Source: Lantana camara (Eukaryota; Streptophyta; Magnoliopsida; Lamiales; Verbenaceae). Taken from it: a DNA stretch of 64,000 nucleotides. Under the pieces are notes generated by a model. It had not been told where the DNA came from. It made no database searches and saw nothing but the letters and a program-made list of their open reading frames with translations. The stretch covers positions 98,613,501 through 98,677,500 of the forward strand of contig CM074857.1 in assembly GCA_037501455.1 (NCBI GenBank). Direction: 5' to 3'. The position numbers were made by a program, and so were the translations under genes. Shown here in pieces: positions 12,753-26,000 of this stretch (position 1 is the first letter of the stretch; every line of letters begins with the position of its first letter).

Positions 12753-13729
12753 GAGTGTTGCAGGCACGAAAAACAGCAGCAGTTCATCCTTTCCTTCCCC
12801 TGTTCCAAACCTCAACACACAGTAGCAAACAACAAGGCAAATACACAACAACAAACTCACAAAATCCCAGCAAGAAAGCATGAAATTCCAATCTCAAAAC
12901 GTTCCACAAACCGAAAATAAAGAAGGATTCAAGTAGCTTCACAAATCTATGTAGAAAACTTGAAGAATATTGAAGTTCATTAATGGTAACATTCAATACT
13001 CTCAAACACCATCTAATTCAAGTCCATAGCTTTCAAATTAAGTGCAATCACACCCTCGGCATACGTAAATCATACAATTTCAAATAATTAATACAAGATT
13101 CTTGCAATTCATAATTTTACAAGTCCGATCATATATTCACATTTCCAATTGTAACTCAAACACAATTTAAACAAATATTTCAAGTTATAAATGCAATTAA
13201 ACAATTAAATGGAAATTAAAGTCATATAATTCAAAAATTAAACACACATATTACTTACCTGCACATACAAAAACGCGGGGCGTTATGGTGTCCTTTGTTC
13301 TTTTGGGTCTGTTGCATTCCATTTGATTTGGATTTTGTATAAACATGAACATATGTTATTGTAAGCATGGTTGTTTTATATATTTGAATTTTGGGATAGG
13401 CTTCTAGGGACAGATTTGAACCCATTTGCATTTATGATTTATGTTATATTCGGGATTAGGATTTTATGTTAATTGAACCCGTGTAGTTGCTATTGATAGA
13501 ATTGTTATGTTTGCTGCTTTTAAGTTTTTGAAAGTTCGTGCTATACTTTTCTTTTGCTTTCAGGTTCTTGTATTTCTCTGCTGTATAGGGTCTAGGTACC
13601 GCCTAGCTTAGGTAGGGTCTTGTCTGTCTCCCGTTCACTACTGCTTGGTTTGTGTACGGATTACCCGGTTTCTATGCGGACTAGGCTTTAGTGCGGGGCA
13701 TGTGATGGCCTAGCATTTCGGGCGCTACA

Positions 13730-16058
13730 GGGCTTGATTGTAATAAATCAAAATTTGGGTTCTTTTTCCCCATATCAGTCGAACCCTAGCCCCATTTGTC
13801 AATTTTTCCTTTTTCCCCATTCTCTTGAGTAGAGGCACAACAACCACCCCCTTTTTCGTCACTAGCTGCACCACCACTCGCTGCCGCCTCTTCCAGGTCC
13901 CACAGCCAACTCTGCCACCATCTCCTCTCCTTTATCTTTCTTTCTATCTCTTTCCCCTTCCGATTTCACTCCTCACATCTCTTTTCCCATTCTCGGCGCC
14001 ATCTCCTGCCGGCAAGAAACTCTGATCACCTTGCGTACTCCATCCGCTTCATCTCCACCGTAGACCCTCTTCCCTTCTCTGTCGTTCTCCCTTGATTTTC
14101 GCCCTCTCGTCCTAAATCAAAAATAATGCAAAATGTCCTAGCCCTACTCACCATCGCCTTGCTCTGTCGCTGCTGCTGATGACCTTTATCGGCCACTACT
14201 TCGTCGTAATTTCCTCGGTCTCCAGCCTTTTACATCACAGCTCCACCCCCTTTCCTATCAAACTTTCCTTCTCTAAACCCCTCTCTATCTTAAACAGGAT
14301 AGTTTCAACAGCCACCATCATCCCGCGCCATCGTCAATCAACCACCAATGAAACCCACAGCAACTCCTACTGGTAAAACCCTAGTCCAGCTGCTCTATCT
14401 ATCTCCCTTATCACAACTAAGGTTCGGGACAGGAACAATAGACGTCGGCGATCTCTCTTTCACCAGTTGACACCACCACCTTATGTCGCCATTTCAGTCA
14501 CCCCTTATTGCTGAACGTCTTATCTTCTTTGTCACCTCAACCATGAGTCTCACCTTTTTTCTTTATTGGGAGTATTTTGTAATTTCGTTTATAGATGTAT
14601 TCAATTGTGTTTATGAGTTAGTTATTTAGAAGATGTAATGCTTTTTTTTTTTTTTTTACACATGGGATCTTATTTATGAAATTTTAATAATTGGCGCCTG
14701 TTTATGTATATAAATTAGAGATACATGACTTGTGTAATTAATCATGTGCATTGTATAAATGTAAGGGCTAATCCCACCCCCAATCTTTGGGGGGTTTTGC
14801 ACTTTCCCCCTAATTCTTTGGATTTTCACAATTTTTCCCCTAACCTTTGAAAAATATCACACTTAACCCCCTTAACAAAGCAAATCTATACAAAGTTGAT
14901 TTCAAATGTGTTGATATTATATATCAAAATGAAGCTCTCCATGCAAGAAACACAACAATGATCTCAAAATCATAATCCGACAACCGACGAAGCAGAAATC
15001 ATCGGTCAAAGACGATGTACAATGAACGAAGCTTTATAGTGGCTTTTGGTAGCTAATAGGGTCGACTGGGGTATGGGCTTTGCTCTTCTTGGAGAGATGA
15101 ACATGATGGCGGTGGTCTTGAAGCTTGGGTCGCCGTGACGGAGGAGAAATCGACAGTCAAAATTTGTTAAAAGGGGTTAAGTGTGATATTTTTCAAGGGT
15201 TAGGGGAGAAATTGCTAATTCAAATAATAAGGGGGAAAGTGCAAACCCCCCCAATAGACAGGAGGCGATCGGGATTAGACCTAAACGTAATTTGTATTGA
15301 AATTTGTTGTTGATTATTAAAATTATGAATTTGATAATATGTATTGATACATTTATAATTTGAATGTTTATAGTATTATAGGACATGTGAATTGAGCATA
15401 GTCCTGGTGTGTTTGATAAATAGTATAAGTGAGTGGTTATATGTTGGCTTTGAGTAAATCTATGTATTAAATGGGAATTAAATAGTGTCAATTCATATGA
15501 CTTAGCACGATAATTTGTAAATTAGATACTTTAGTTTGTTGCACATATTTGCATTTATTTATGTAAATTCAATCTGGATTCGAGTCAAACAAATCATCTA
15601 ATTTAATTGTTCGAATTATGTTAATATGTAAATTGGTTCAGTTTGTGAGTCTTGGCTGGAATCTAATTTCTTATGAATTGGTATATTTGTGAATACTAAA
15701 AATTGTGGAATTCGGTTTAAATTATGATAATTCTTGAATTGATGTTAATAGGAGATCTATAATTATGAGAAATGGATTTGCATTGAACCTTGGTTAATTA
15801 GAATAGATAATACATGTAATTCTGGGGTATAAATTATAATTTGGATTCTTGCAAGGAATGTCATGAATATGTATTTAATCGTCAAGTTCGATAGGGCTAA
15901 ACTTTTTATTCAATTTGTATATGTTAAAGATGTTGTTAACGTTCTTGGATCATATGTACAATTGGATTGGGTGCTTGATTGCTACGTGGGGACATTAATT
16001 GTGCACATGAACACATTCACGACATATTATAATGTTTGTTATTTCCATACACTTGTCA
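13730..16058 (+). mobile_element. LTR F, left part (start missing)
   Basis: Starts abruptly where LTR G ends, at a point equivalent to the middle of element A's LTR: the gggcttgattg and gaaccctagcccc text parallels A's minus strand near 9100-9030. It contains a GC-rich block (13800-14500), a MITE (14765-15281), and the GTGCACATGAACAC motif near 15999. It is interrupted at 16058 by solo LTR H and continues at 18957. No gene is seen; the small frames here are not conserved. Confidence 0.7.
14765..15281. mobile_element. Mutator-type MITE, 517 bp, in LTR F
   Basis: Long imperfect terminal inverted repeats of about 110 bp; the ends are GGGCTAATCCC and GGGATTAGACC. The arms carry runs such as ATCACACTTAACCCCCTTAA and its complement. 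It is flanked by 9-bp direct repeats TAAATGTAA (14756-14764) and TAAACGTAA (15282-15290), which match at 8 of 9 positions. Nine-bp duplications and long TIRs are typical of MULE derivatives. It has no coding capacity. Confidence 0.85.
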
Positions 16059-18951
16059 CGTAGCGCCGGAGCGCGTGACGCCACATCCCCCGCACCAAGA
16101 CCCGACCTGTATATTAAATAGGAAATTCATACACGTGCCAAATCAAGACAAATAGGGACACAACACACTCGCTCTGCTAGGCGAGAGCTAACCCTTAAAC
16201 CAAATAAGTAACAAGATAAAATAATAACAGAGCAATGCATAAGAGCAGAAGCCAACACATATAACAATAACATGTACAATAAGCTCAAAGGCTCAACTTT
16301 AACAAAATGAACTACAACGTCAAGTATAAATGGCCAACACGGCCCATCATATACAAAAGGCGCTCAAGCGTTCAAAAATAAAATAACAATTAATAATAAG
16401 AGTGTATGTGTGTAAAAGAAATGCTAGACACAAATACAAGACTCTAAAGACTCGGACTTCCGCCTAGCACTCCCTACCTGCAAAAGACATCTCAAAACAA
16501 AGGTAGGTGCAGTCTTTAAGAGACTGGTGGGTATAAAAACAGGGCATAATATAGTAATAAAGCCGAAATAAAACACATGTATGCAAACTATAATCCTGTA
16601 TGAGGTTTTAAAACTTTTCCCAAGCAGGTAAAACAAAGAAAAGCATCTAGCGGAATTATAACAACCATTTTCATTCATTAGGTCATTCGTGAGCCCGGCC
16701 AGAGGGCTAAGTCTCCAACCTTCACCTCGTGTATTCATTAACATTTAATCATTAGTTATCACACATATAATCTTTCGTGCATAATCAATCCATTATTCAT
16801 TCAATCATTCATATACACCTTTTTCCTTCTGTTAGTGGACGGGCTTACAAAACCCAGCAACCCATTCATTGTGGCTAGTGGGGTACATGAATCCCCAAAA
16901 GCCCAGTTCTCATTCCTCGCTAACCTCCTAGCAAGGCCAGTATCGCCGAAGTTGGTAGAACTAGCATACAGGTTCACCGATAGCCACGCCACATACACTT
17001 AGTCATAGGGTCCCCATTCAGTGCATTTCAATCAATTCTCACCAAAACATTAGGTAGGGATACATTAAAGAAGGGTTTAACGTGAAATCATTGACTCTTT
17101 GAAAACACTCGATATATACATATAATAAGTTGGTTTAAAACTTGCACATTGGATATATTGGGCCAATTTTTATCTAATAGAAGAGAAACCCACCTTTAAA
17201 GAAAAATAATGGCACAAGAACCTTACTGACCGGTCTCGTCTCCGCCCTAACCAAAATCTGTGTAAAAGATGAGGTGTGAGAATCAAAATTGACCACAACG
17301 AAACACGGCGATATAATAAACGTGAAATGAAATGCATAAGACATAAAAACTTGTTATGAAGATGTTCGTGTGCACAATTAATACCAATTAGACACATAAA
17401 CAAGTGATCCATTCAATTACACGAAAAGATCGTGTTCATTCATGTTCATATCTTTCACATATCATGTCAATACAATCCACAAACTTAATACAATAATAAT
17501 AACACATAATAATACATGTTAATAAAGTATAAGAATCACAAAAGAGATGGGAGAGGATCAAACAAGCGAAGAGAAACGAGAAAATGGAATTCGGAGCAAT
17601 GGGAGCCGCTGGACAGAATCCATGGTCGTAGATTTGAGACCCACGGTCGTGGATCTTGACCAGGAGCTTCCCCAAACGCCTGCCACAAATCCACGCCTAT
17701 GGATATTTTCCAAAGGGGAAATCCAGGCCTTGGATTCATATCAGCAGCTAAAATACGCAGCAACAACAGGGCAAAGTCACGAGGAGGATGAAAAAGCTTG
17801 AAAACCAACTCAAGATTCAACCAAATGCATTCAAATTCAAGGTATAAGTTCATATATACATGCTAGATCATATTCTATCATCTGTAACTCAAGGAAAGCA
17901 TCAAGAACTCAAACACCATTTTCATATCCTTCAAGCTTCATTAATGGTGACATCAATATAACTCAACTACCTCATAATACATGGTCATAGAAGTATTAAT
18001 GGATGTTTTATGAACATACAATATGTATTAAATCAAAAGAAAACACAAGGATACATGCATGATTCTTCAAGGACACCAAAACCCTTACTATTCACTCTTA
18101 TTCATACCATAACTCATATCTCTATCAATATAAGCTCAAAATCAGCAACTAATGGATGAAAACAATGACAATGACATGGAGAACAAGAATCTAGGCTTAC
18201 CACTTGAATTGGATGACGATTGATAAAGATATGAGCTCAAAACCTTCAAGAGGTGAATAGTCATGGGATAGTTTTTTTTTCCTTGCTTCAAGCCTCTTTC
18301 CTTTGCTTCCTTGTGTTATGTTTCGAAAATAGGGCTCAAAATCTGATTAAGGATCAAGTTGGGAGAAAATGGGTTCAAGTCATGGGTCATTTGGAGCTAA
18401 AACGGGTTGGATATGGTCGAAACGAGTAAGATAGGGTAACTCGGTGCAAGCTGCTCGGTTCGGTCAAGTTTCGGAGGTTCAAAAGGGCTTAGAAAAATAT
18501 AAGGATTGTTCCATTGGCTCTCTATTGTTGATACGAGTTCAACGGTGGTGTCGGAATTTAAATTCAAATTCCCGAGCTCAAGTTATGCACCCGGGAACCC
18601 AAGGTGCCCAAAATGCTCCTTAGCCCCCCTTTAAGTCCTGTTTAAAATAAAATGGTCCAAGACCACATCAAACAAGTTCAAACACATACAACGAGCATTA
18701 TAAACATGTTCATAACTCAAATATCTCATGCATATCAAGTTTTCATAAAAATCGGATACAAACGGTGCCCATTCATAGTCATTCAAGCATAACGTTCAAA
18801 ATCCAACATATAATTCCTTAACAATTAATTCATAAAATTGAAGAATATCATATAACATTATAATAAACGTATAATTTCATAATTAATTTAAATGACCAAA
18901 TAATACACACATAACGTCATACCTGTACGGTTGAAACATCGGGGCGTCACA
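16059..18951 (-). mobile_element. Solo LTR H, minus strand, in LTR F
   Basis: 2,893 bp, starting CGTAGCGCC (from TGTAGCGCC) and ending GGGGCGTCACA, flanked by the perfect 5-bp duplication TGTCA (16054-16058 and 18952-18956). No internal region is present, so this is a solo LTR produced by LTR-LTR recombination. It carries the same blocks as the other long LTRs in reverse order, including a palindrome cluster at 17618-17736. The frames inside it are incidental. Confidence 0.92.
17618..17736. repeat. Palindrome cluster in LTR H
   Basis: Four inverted repeats: ATCCATGGTCGTAGAT (from ~17618, imperfect), CCACGGTCGTGG (17641-17652), ATCCACGCCTATGGAT (17689-17704) and AATCCAGGCCTTGGATT (17720-17736). 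The stems share ATCCA/TGGAT and the cores contain GGTC or GCC. Confidence 0.75.
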
Positions 18952-19199
18952 TGTCATATCACTTCATGTCATAGCATCTCATATCATTGTCGTGCGTTTT
19001 ATGTGGTCTTATACTGAGTCGTGTCTCATGAGTACACCGTATTTCCTTTCTTGTACAATGATCTCCAGGGCAGACACAACCTGATTGAGTATGCACAAGT
19101 TTTGTTAGTTCCTCTTGTCTTGTTACTTCTAAGGTGAGAAAATGTTAGGTTATGTATGCTTAAACCCTACTACCCTTTTATGTGATGCTTTGGCCAAAA

Positions 19200-19256
<57 letters not shown>

Positions 19257-20126
19257 CAAACATATATATTCAAGAGTACAAATGTTTTTCTTGAAAATAA
19301 ATCCTTGTTCGTGATCATGTTCCTACCTTTTTTTAGCGAGATTTTGCACATATCATGGGGCCCAAGGGCTTGTGTATTGAAAGAACCAGGAAAGCAAGGG
19401 TTGATGGCTATCTCTTGCATGAGTCCCACCTTGTTAGAGCAGCCTGGATGTCCACTAGGAGGATTAGTAGATTGATGGGATTCTGGTCTTTGGGAGTCAT
19501 GGACCCACTAACCGCCTTGTCTTGGATGGTGATGGCTAGCTACCCGTCCATCAACCCAAAGGAAAAAAGAGTACTTGTTGCACTTAATGAATACCTTATG
19601 TAATAAGCGGTAACTTTTAATTCTTGCATGATCACATAACAACTTCTTGTCTTGTACACGATTGGAGAAAGGAGAACACTGCTTACTCGCCGAGCCACGT
19701 GAAACCATTTGCCTTGTAATAAACTTTTCGTCGTAATCCTATGTATTGATTTCACTCGTGTTTCCTTGTTTCTTTTCCAAAACCTTACATGGGATTAGGG
19801 CCTGGATGATTTTACTGCTTTCTAAATATATTATGATATTCACTCAGTCTTGTAGAGACTGATCCCTTCCCTATTTGTCCTTCAGATTCGTACAGGTGGT
19901 AGCTAGAAGGGAGTTGGTCGAATCTTTTATTTCTTTCGAGTCATGTAAAGAAGTCTATCATTCGAGTCTCGCATTGTACACAACATGCACATTATTCTTG
20001 TATTGGGCCTAACCGGGCACATATTATCATGTTATCGATTGATTGATTCAAAATAGGTTCTAGGGCCTTTAGTTGAATCCGTATTTAAATTATTGTTATT
20101 GAATAATTATTTCGGGAAAGGATTCT
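18952..20126 (+). mobile_element. LTR F, right part
   Basis: Resumes LTR F after the TGTCA duplication. It shows the conserved plus-strand LTR order: ATGAGTACACC near 19029, the cccaagggc block near 19360, the ACTCAGTCTTGTAGAGACTGA inverted repeat near 19842, then AT-rich sequence, and is cut at 20126 by element B. It holds an (ATT)n run at 19201-19256. No gene is supported. Confidence 0.75.
19201..19256. repeat. (ATT)n microsatellite
   Basis: About 19 uninterrupted ATT units within LTR F. The poly-Tyr frame through it is an artefact. Confidence 0.95.
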
Positions 20127-20309
20127 TGTGACGTCCCGTGTTTTCATTGTACAGGTACGCACGCCACACGTGTGACTTTTCAAGGGTTAAGGTTAATTAT
20201 TTATTTAATTTCGTACCCAGCATGCATTATTATTTGATAACCTTATTTGAATTATTTCATCATCTCTATAATTTCATTCTTCCATTCCTTCATTTCCTTC
20301 CAAGGTTTG

Positions 20310-20348
<39 letters not shown>

Positions 20349-23053
20349 CTATAAGTGTGTGAATGTGTTTGTTTTTGTTAGGGTTTTTATAATCTAAGTT
20401 AGATTCTTGTATTTTTATGATATTATGCAAATATATGTTAGGATCTGTGAATTTATTGCAATAATTTGGTTGATGTATATGTGTATATAGATATGTATGT
20501 ATATATATGTGTGTGTGTGTGTGTTTTGATGTGGGTTTGTGGATTAATGTGTTCTAAATTGCCTTAAACTTGCATTTGGTGTTCCTAGTTGATATATTAC
20601 AGGTTTTAAGTGTTTTGGGTTGAGCTTTGGTTGAGTTTTAAGCCTTGGGAGGGATCCCCATTGTCTATTCTGAGTTTTCCCATATTTTTCAGCGTTCTAG
20701 GGTCCAATCCCGACCTTGACACTTTTTCATCCCGGTCGAGATCCAACTTCAGAAAATCTGCTGAGCCTTCATCCCGGCCATGACATTTTTAATCCCGGCC
20801 GGGATGCCTTAACCTACTCCGTTTGCTCCAAATTTTTAACTGGAGCAAGTACTTGAAGTGTAAAGCATTCTCCTTTTTACGGCTTGTCAATATCAGTTCC
20901 AAGGAGTGAGATATGGCCGTTTCAATTTGGTGCCGCAAGCCGCCGCGAATCTGCGTTAACCCAGCTTCGGACCTAAACCATTTTCATTCCGCTTTGTACT
21001 AGAATTCGAGCTATGTATGTTTGGAAAGATCTATTTGTCTATTTTCATATCCAAAAAATGGAACCCCTTTTCGACTTCTAGATCTTGAGATATTTCCTTT
21101 TCTTTACAGGTTGTGCGTTTTGGAACTTCCAACTTTTGTTCAACTTTATTCTAAAACTTCTTTTTCGTGCTTCCCTTCGTTTTCCCGACCCCGTACATGA
21201 CTTATATGATTTTGTTGCATTCCTAATTATTTGATGGTGATTGAATTCATATTCCATGATAAGTATTTGCATGAACTTTGATTAAATGCTACGTGTAATC
21301 ATAATTTGAGTTTATTTGTTGCCATACATTCCTACATGATTTAAATTAATACCAATTTGCTCGCCTTATGCGTTAAGTGATTTAGTTATGTTATAATATT
21401 TTATTTCATGACCATATACCACACGTACAATTGAATTATATGCCTATTTGATACGTGGAACATTATTTGTGCACATGAACACTATCATGACATAGCATAT
21501 CATTTTATAATTCTCGCACACATGTTATATCATTTCATATCATTCCGCGACACCTTATAGCAATGCAGTTCGTCTTATTTGGTTTCATATTAAGTCATTT
21601 CTCACGAGTACACCTTGTTCCTTCTCTTGTATAGTTCATTTCCAGGGCAGAGACCTCCGGATCAAATAGGCATCCATATTGCTTGTGTTTCTTATCTCAT
21701 CGTATTCCAGGTGAGGGTGTTTTCGTCCTAGTTAAGTATCAAACCCTACAACCTTTATGTGATAAGTTTTGGCCAAAAACCTAACGTATATATATATATA
21801 TATATATATATATTGATTTCAAAGCAAATTCTTCGAGTAAATTCTTATCGAGTAAACCTTTTCTCATGGATTTGAAATGTATTGTTAATATTATTCTCAT
21901 GACTTGAACATTTTGGCGACATTACGCACGATCATGTTCACGTATTATTGGGCCCGAGGAAAAGTGTGCGTGGAGACCGGTATGGCATCGGGCCGTCGGA
22001 ACATCCATTCACATAGAGTACCCTTTGAGAATTTCTCACGCGACTATGTAGTGTGGAAGGTGAGTTATTCTTGAGCCGGTGATGTTACCCCATCGAAGGA
22101 TCGGGTAGGAGTCATGATCCCCCGACTCGATACGAACGAACGAGGTGGTAGGGCCTTGCAAACCCTTCCACCACCCCGGAGAAAGAAGGATGGAAAACTA
22201 TATTTTTATTACGTTTACGATCATGATCACGATCACGATTATTACGGTTATTTCATGAATGTTCTACGCATGTATTATTATGTATTGCATGATCACATAT
22301 TTAAAAATATTAAGTCATGTTTCTTGTAAACGGTTGAAGTTTGGTTGGAGATTATGTACGCTTACTCGCCGAGCCACAACGATTATTTACGAATGATGAA
22401 CTTAATGAATTTAATATGAATTAGTCGTAAAGCCTGAGCATTGTCTAGCTATATTCTTGCCCTTTGTGGGAACTAATTTCAAATAAAACTTTGCTTGGGA
22501 TTTATGACTTGCATGTGCATGTTTTTATATATATGTATAGCTCCTGCTCACTCAGTCTTCTAGAGACTGACCCCTTTTTCCCACTCTTCCAGCTTCTTAC
22601 AGGTTTTGCTAGGTGGGAGTCGAGTCTTAGCATTCTTGTTCGAGTCACACTTGTACACTTGAGTCACATTTTACGTCGTTATGGTTTATTTGTATTACTT
22701 TATATATTCGAGCCTGTGTGTCAATTATGAATTATTGTTAGAATAAATTTGGGACAAGTTGTATGCTTAGTTGAACCCATTGTTAGGTTGCATGACGTAT
22801 GTAATTATGTTTACAATAGTGTTTGGGCTTGTAGCCATCATTGGAATTCATATTTGATGATATTGCTTCCGCACCGCACTTCAAGTATTCTTTAATTGAT
22901 TGACTGGTATAGGGTTAGATTTCTGCCTAGCCAGGATCATTTTTCTTTGTCACCCATTTACTACGAGTTCGGTTCACGTATGGACTATCCATTTCATACG
23001 TGGACTAGGCTTATGGTGCGGGGAATATAGTACCTATCGTTGTGGGTGCTACA
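20127..23053 (+). mobile_element. Element B: 5' LTR (deleted form)
   Basis: 2,927-bp LTR from TGTGACGTCCC to GGGTGCTACA, followed after 8 bases by a tRNA-iMet primer site. Compared with the 3' LTR it lacks about 0.8 kb (equivalent to ~26646-27433), the region just upstream of the shared cattcttccattcc segment. The left 5-bp flank ATTCT (20122-20126) resembles ATTTT at the right end (30514-30518), 4 of 5 bases. Divergence from the other LTR is visibly far greater than for element A. (TA)n and (TG)n runs occur at ~20310-20350, ~20490-20525 and ~21786-21812. Confidence 0.9.
20705..20805. repeat. Palindrome cluster in element B LTR
   Basis: Includes a perfect 14-bp palindrome, ATCCCGGCCGGGAT (20792-20805), and three decayed copies: AATCCCGACCTTGAC, CATCCCGGTCGAGAT and CATCCCGGCCATGAC. 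The 3' LTR has the equivalent, more decayed, set at ~27870-27975. Confidence 0.75.
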
Positions 23054-23061
23054 TCCTAAAG

Positions 23062-23073
23062 TGGTATCAGAGC
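23062..23073 (+). other. Element B primer-binding site (tRNA-iMet)
   Basis: TGGTATCAGAGC, 8 bases after the 5' LTR and complementary to the 3' end of initiator tRNA-Met. Confidence 0.93.
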
Positions 23074-26000
23074 CCCAGGTTGCAAAACTGGGGTTTCTTG
23101 CGTCATGTCATGTCAAGTCTAGGTCAAATGGCTCAGGAACAACTTGTCAACGTGTACATTGCATTGATTAGGAACATTAATTGTTAAAATTTTATGGAAA
23201 TTATATTGTTGAATGTGATTAATTTAAATATTGTTGAATTATGTGTTGCATCTTACATCAGTACGTGCTTTTGTTGTTATTTACGTGTCATATGCACTTA
23301 CTAACTTGCATGCATTTATGTTTGAGTCGAGTTGTGATTTGTAGGATATCGATATAACATCAAACCACGACCAATTTTCTCAATCACAATAATTCATTAC
23401 AAGCTCTTCTTTCAAATGCGGGTGATTTAAAGGATGAACCGAAATAAAGAGAAGTAAAAGGGTGATGGTTACTTTCCATAGGAAGGGTATCGATTGGGTT
23501 GACGAGGTTATAGGTTGGGAGTTTAAGCTCAAAAAGGAAATTAAATCGTGTAAGAAGATTGGTATGGTTGAGGTAATGGTATGAGAGTGTGATGTTACAA
23601 CTCCCAAATAAACACACGCTCCTACCCCGCAAACAGAATTGATCAACCGGGTTCAAAAGGCTCGTCTAACTCGAGGAAGAAGTGAAGGAAAAACCTTGAA
23701 GGCGTTAAGATTGAAAGCTCAAATTTACAATTAAGTTGGGGGACCTTTAAGTAGTTTGAATTAAGGTTGAGTTGTCAGAGTGAAGGGCTAAGTCAAGATA
23801 ATTCGGATAGAGGTTATGATCGAGAATTAGGTTCGGGGCAAGAAAGAAGAAGGTTTTTCAAAGTTGAAGTAATGAAATGGGAAGGAAGAGATGAGCCGAG
23901 ACACTATGAATTTTAGACGAAGTTGAAGATCGAATTAAGGTAAACTAAGAGACCGCTTAACATTTGGATTTAAAAAAAGGACAAGCAAGACACTCGAATC
24001 AACATTTAAAGTTTATCATTCGATTGGGAATGTGAAGACACTCAACTATGGAAGGTGAAATGCTCGGCCGTTAGAATTCTTCAAGGTTAGAGCAAGGAGG
24101 TTTCGGTTGAGATAATAACTATGGTAAAAAGTTAGACAAATGAAGAATCGGTTCTAGGGAAAAATTGAAGGGACCGAGTCATTCAGGTATGGAAGACTTG
24201 GGATCAGTAACAACCTCGGGTCACGAGAATATACAACTTGATGCAAGGGATTCGAGGATCACGCAAGGGATCCGAGGAAGTAAAGGAACTTGGAATCGGT
24301 TTTAGGAAGAATTAAAGTATAGAGATGTTTAGGGTGAAAGAATTGGAACCAAACCATGAATTCGGACTTTGAAACACATGGGTGGATGCAAGAAAAATTA
24401 AGAAAGTTAGAAGACCGTGTGTAAGCAAGAGATGATCAGCAAATTGGAGAATATAGGACCAAATTACCGAATTAAAGATTGCCACTACGGTGAAAGGTAC
24501 TAGCATTCATGGCACGTGCATCATACATCGTACTAATTATTTTAATCTCGCTTTATATTCATTTAATTGATGTAATTGTTAAAATATGTTGCATACCTTA
24601 ATTATTGAAGATATGTGACATACATCGAACATACTTACCCAACATGCATAGCTTGGTGTTTGCTTGATAGAAAGCCTTCATCACCCCATTCGTTGCAAGT
24701 ACTTTAGCCGAGTCGTGTTTGGACCAAGAACAGAATTTTGGGGTTTGTAAAAGAGCAAATGGAAATGGAACGGGATTTTGGGAGCTAGAAGAATTTGAAT
24801 AGGGAGAATTGGGAACAAAATAAATATTGATTGCTATCTTAACCAATCAATTTAAAGTGAATGTGAGTAAGGGCACCAGACACACCACATAGTTAGAACC
24901 AATCATCTCGAAGAAGATGATTTTTGAAGAAGTTGAGAGTTCGGATAAAGAAGCGATGGATTAAGTTAAACGAACAAAGAAGGAAATTCCTAAAGGGAAG
25001 AGCACGACAAAGGAATAAATTTGAACTCCTGGTCATGCTAAGAAAGTCACTTCAACTAGGAACAATGAAAATGCAAAACTTAACAAGTCACGGTATTCTA
25101 CAAAAAGTGATGAGGAATAAGGTAGAAGACCCTATTACCGAGGGACTTCAAAATAAGGTGATTAGAACTCCGAGAGCATAAAAAGAAAATCGATGCTTCA
25201 AGTGGTAAAGATGCATGGGTAAGAGATATTGAAGAATTGAACTGTTAAAGCAGAGCGAAGAATGATCAAAGGTTAAGAACTAACATCATCGAACTTCATT
25301 AATAGGACCCGTACGAACTTAATCTCCTAAGACTTAAAAAGGATTGAGTTTTATACAATAAGCTTCAAATACCGTGGATGATGGGGTTATGAAGGAACTA
25401 CAAGAAATGGCGAAGAGATTGTCAGAGTAAGGAAAGCCCAATCAGATTGTCCTTTTCAATGAGGATGAAAGTAAGAGTCAATTCAACCGAGCCTTGAAGA
25501 TGAGATGGAATATCTGTTCGTTAGTCGTTTTACATGGTGAACCGGAAGCAGTTCTAAGGTTGAAAACAGTAACTCCAGTCACTAGAGGAATGGCTCGAGC
25601 ATTCAAGCTCGTTAATTACAACCCGTATGGAAAACGAGTTGATTGGATCAAATCCAAAGTGCACACTGAAGAACTTGAGGAGGTAAAGAGGAAGGATCAA
25701 GACGATAATCAAGAATCAGATTATACGGAGGATAGGATCAATTAAGGGCTATCAATTCGACAGAGCACGCATTAAAGGAGATCAAGAGTTACATCAACCA
25801 TGGGGTAAAATATATGTACAAGCTTGAGTTATAAACACCAATTCCCATTTCGTTCTTAGGTGAACGGTACATTAAAACATTCATGACACATTCATACATA
25901 CGTTATTTATTGCTTTAACTTCCGTTAGAGATTGCATGTGTATGATGATTATTTCTTGTGCATGCCGTGTACGTGAGTTTGCATGTTGCTGGCTAGCTAG

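Larger units (their letters stand above)
12153..13287 (-). mobile_element. Chimeric TRIM-like insertion (K) in LTR G
   Basis: The insertion is flanked by the 5-bp direct repeat GTGTC (12148-12152 and 13288-13292). The left part (12153-12334) is a 182-bp minus-strand LTR beginning TGTAACAG and ending GTGCACA. It includes AAAACGCGTCT and CCGATGTGGGAT, which I recognise from a widespread plant TRIM family. Next comes an 83-base internal region with a C-rich (minus-strand polypurine) start, ending with the primer site complement GCTCTGATACCA (12408-12419). Directly abutting the primer site is an unrelated 868-bp segment (12420-13287) that resembles the start of a long gypsy LTR, not the second TRIM LTR. 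Confidence 0.6.
9538..13729 (+). mobile_element. LTR G, plus strand, interrupted
   Basis: Long gypsy-type LTR. The start (TATGACACCCC, probably from TGTGACACCCC) and the end (GGGCGCTACA) match the style of B and D. In order it holds a palindrome cluster (10331-10575), the GTGCACATGAAAA motif near 10800, and the conserved 3' portion around 11400-12150 and 13293-13729. An insertion at 12153-13287 interrupts it. No primer site follows the right end, and the 5-bp flanks (AATAT, GGGCT) do not match. It is therefore a solo or truncated LTR created or trimmed by recombination. Confidence 0.75.

Noticed and set aside
23380..25745. Coding frames in element B's internal region
   Set aside because: They are short, lack gag or pol motifs and show no conservation with element C at protein level.
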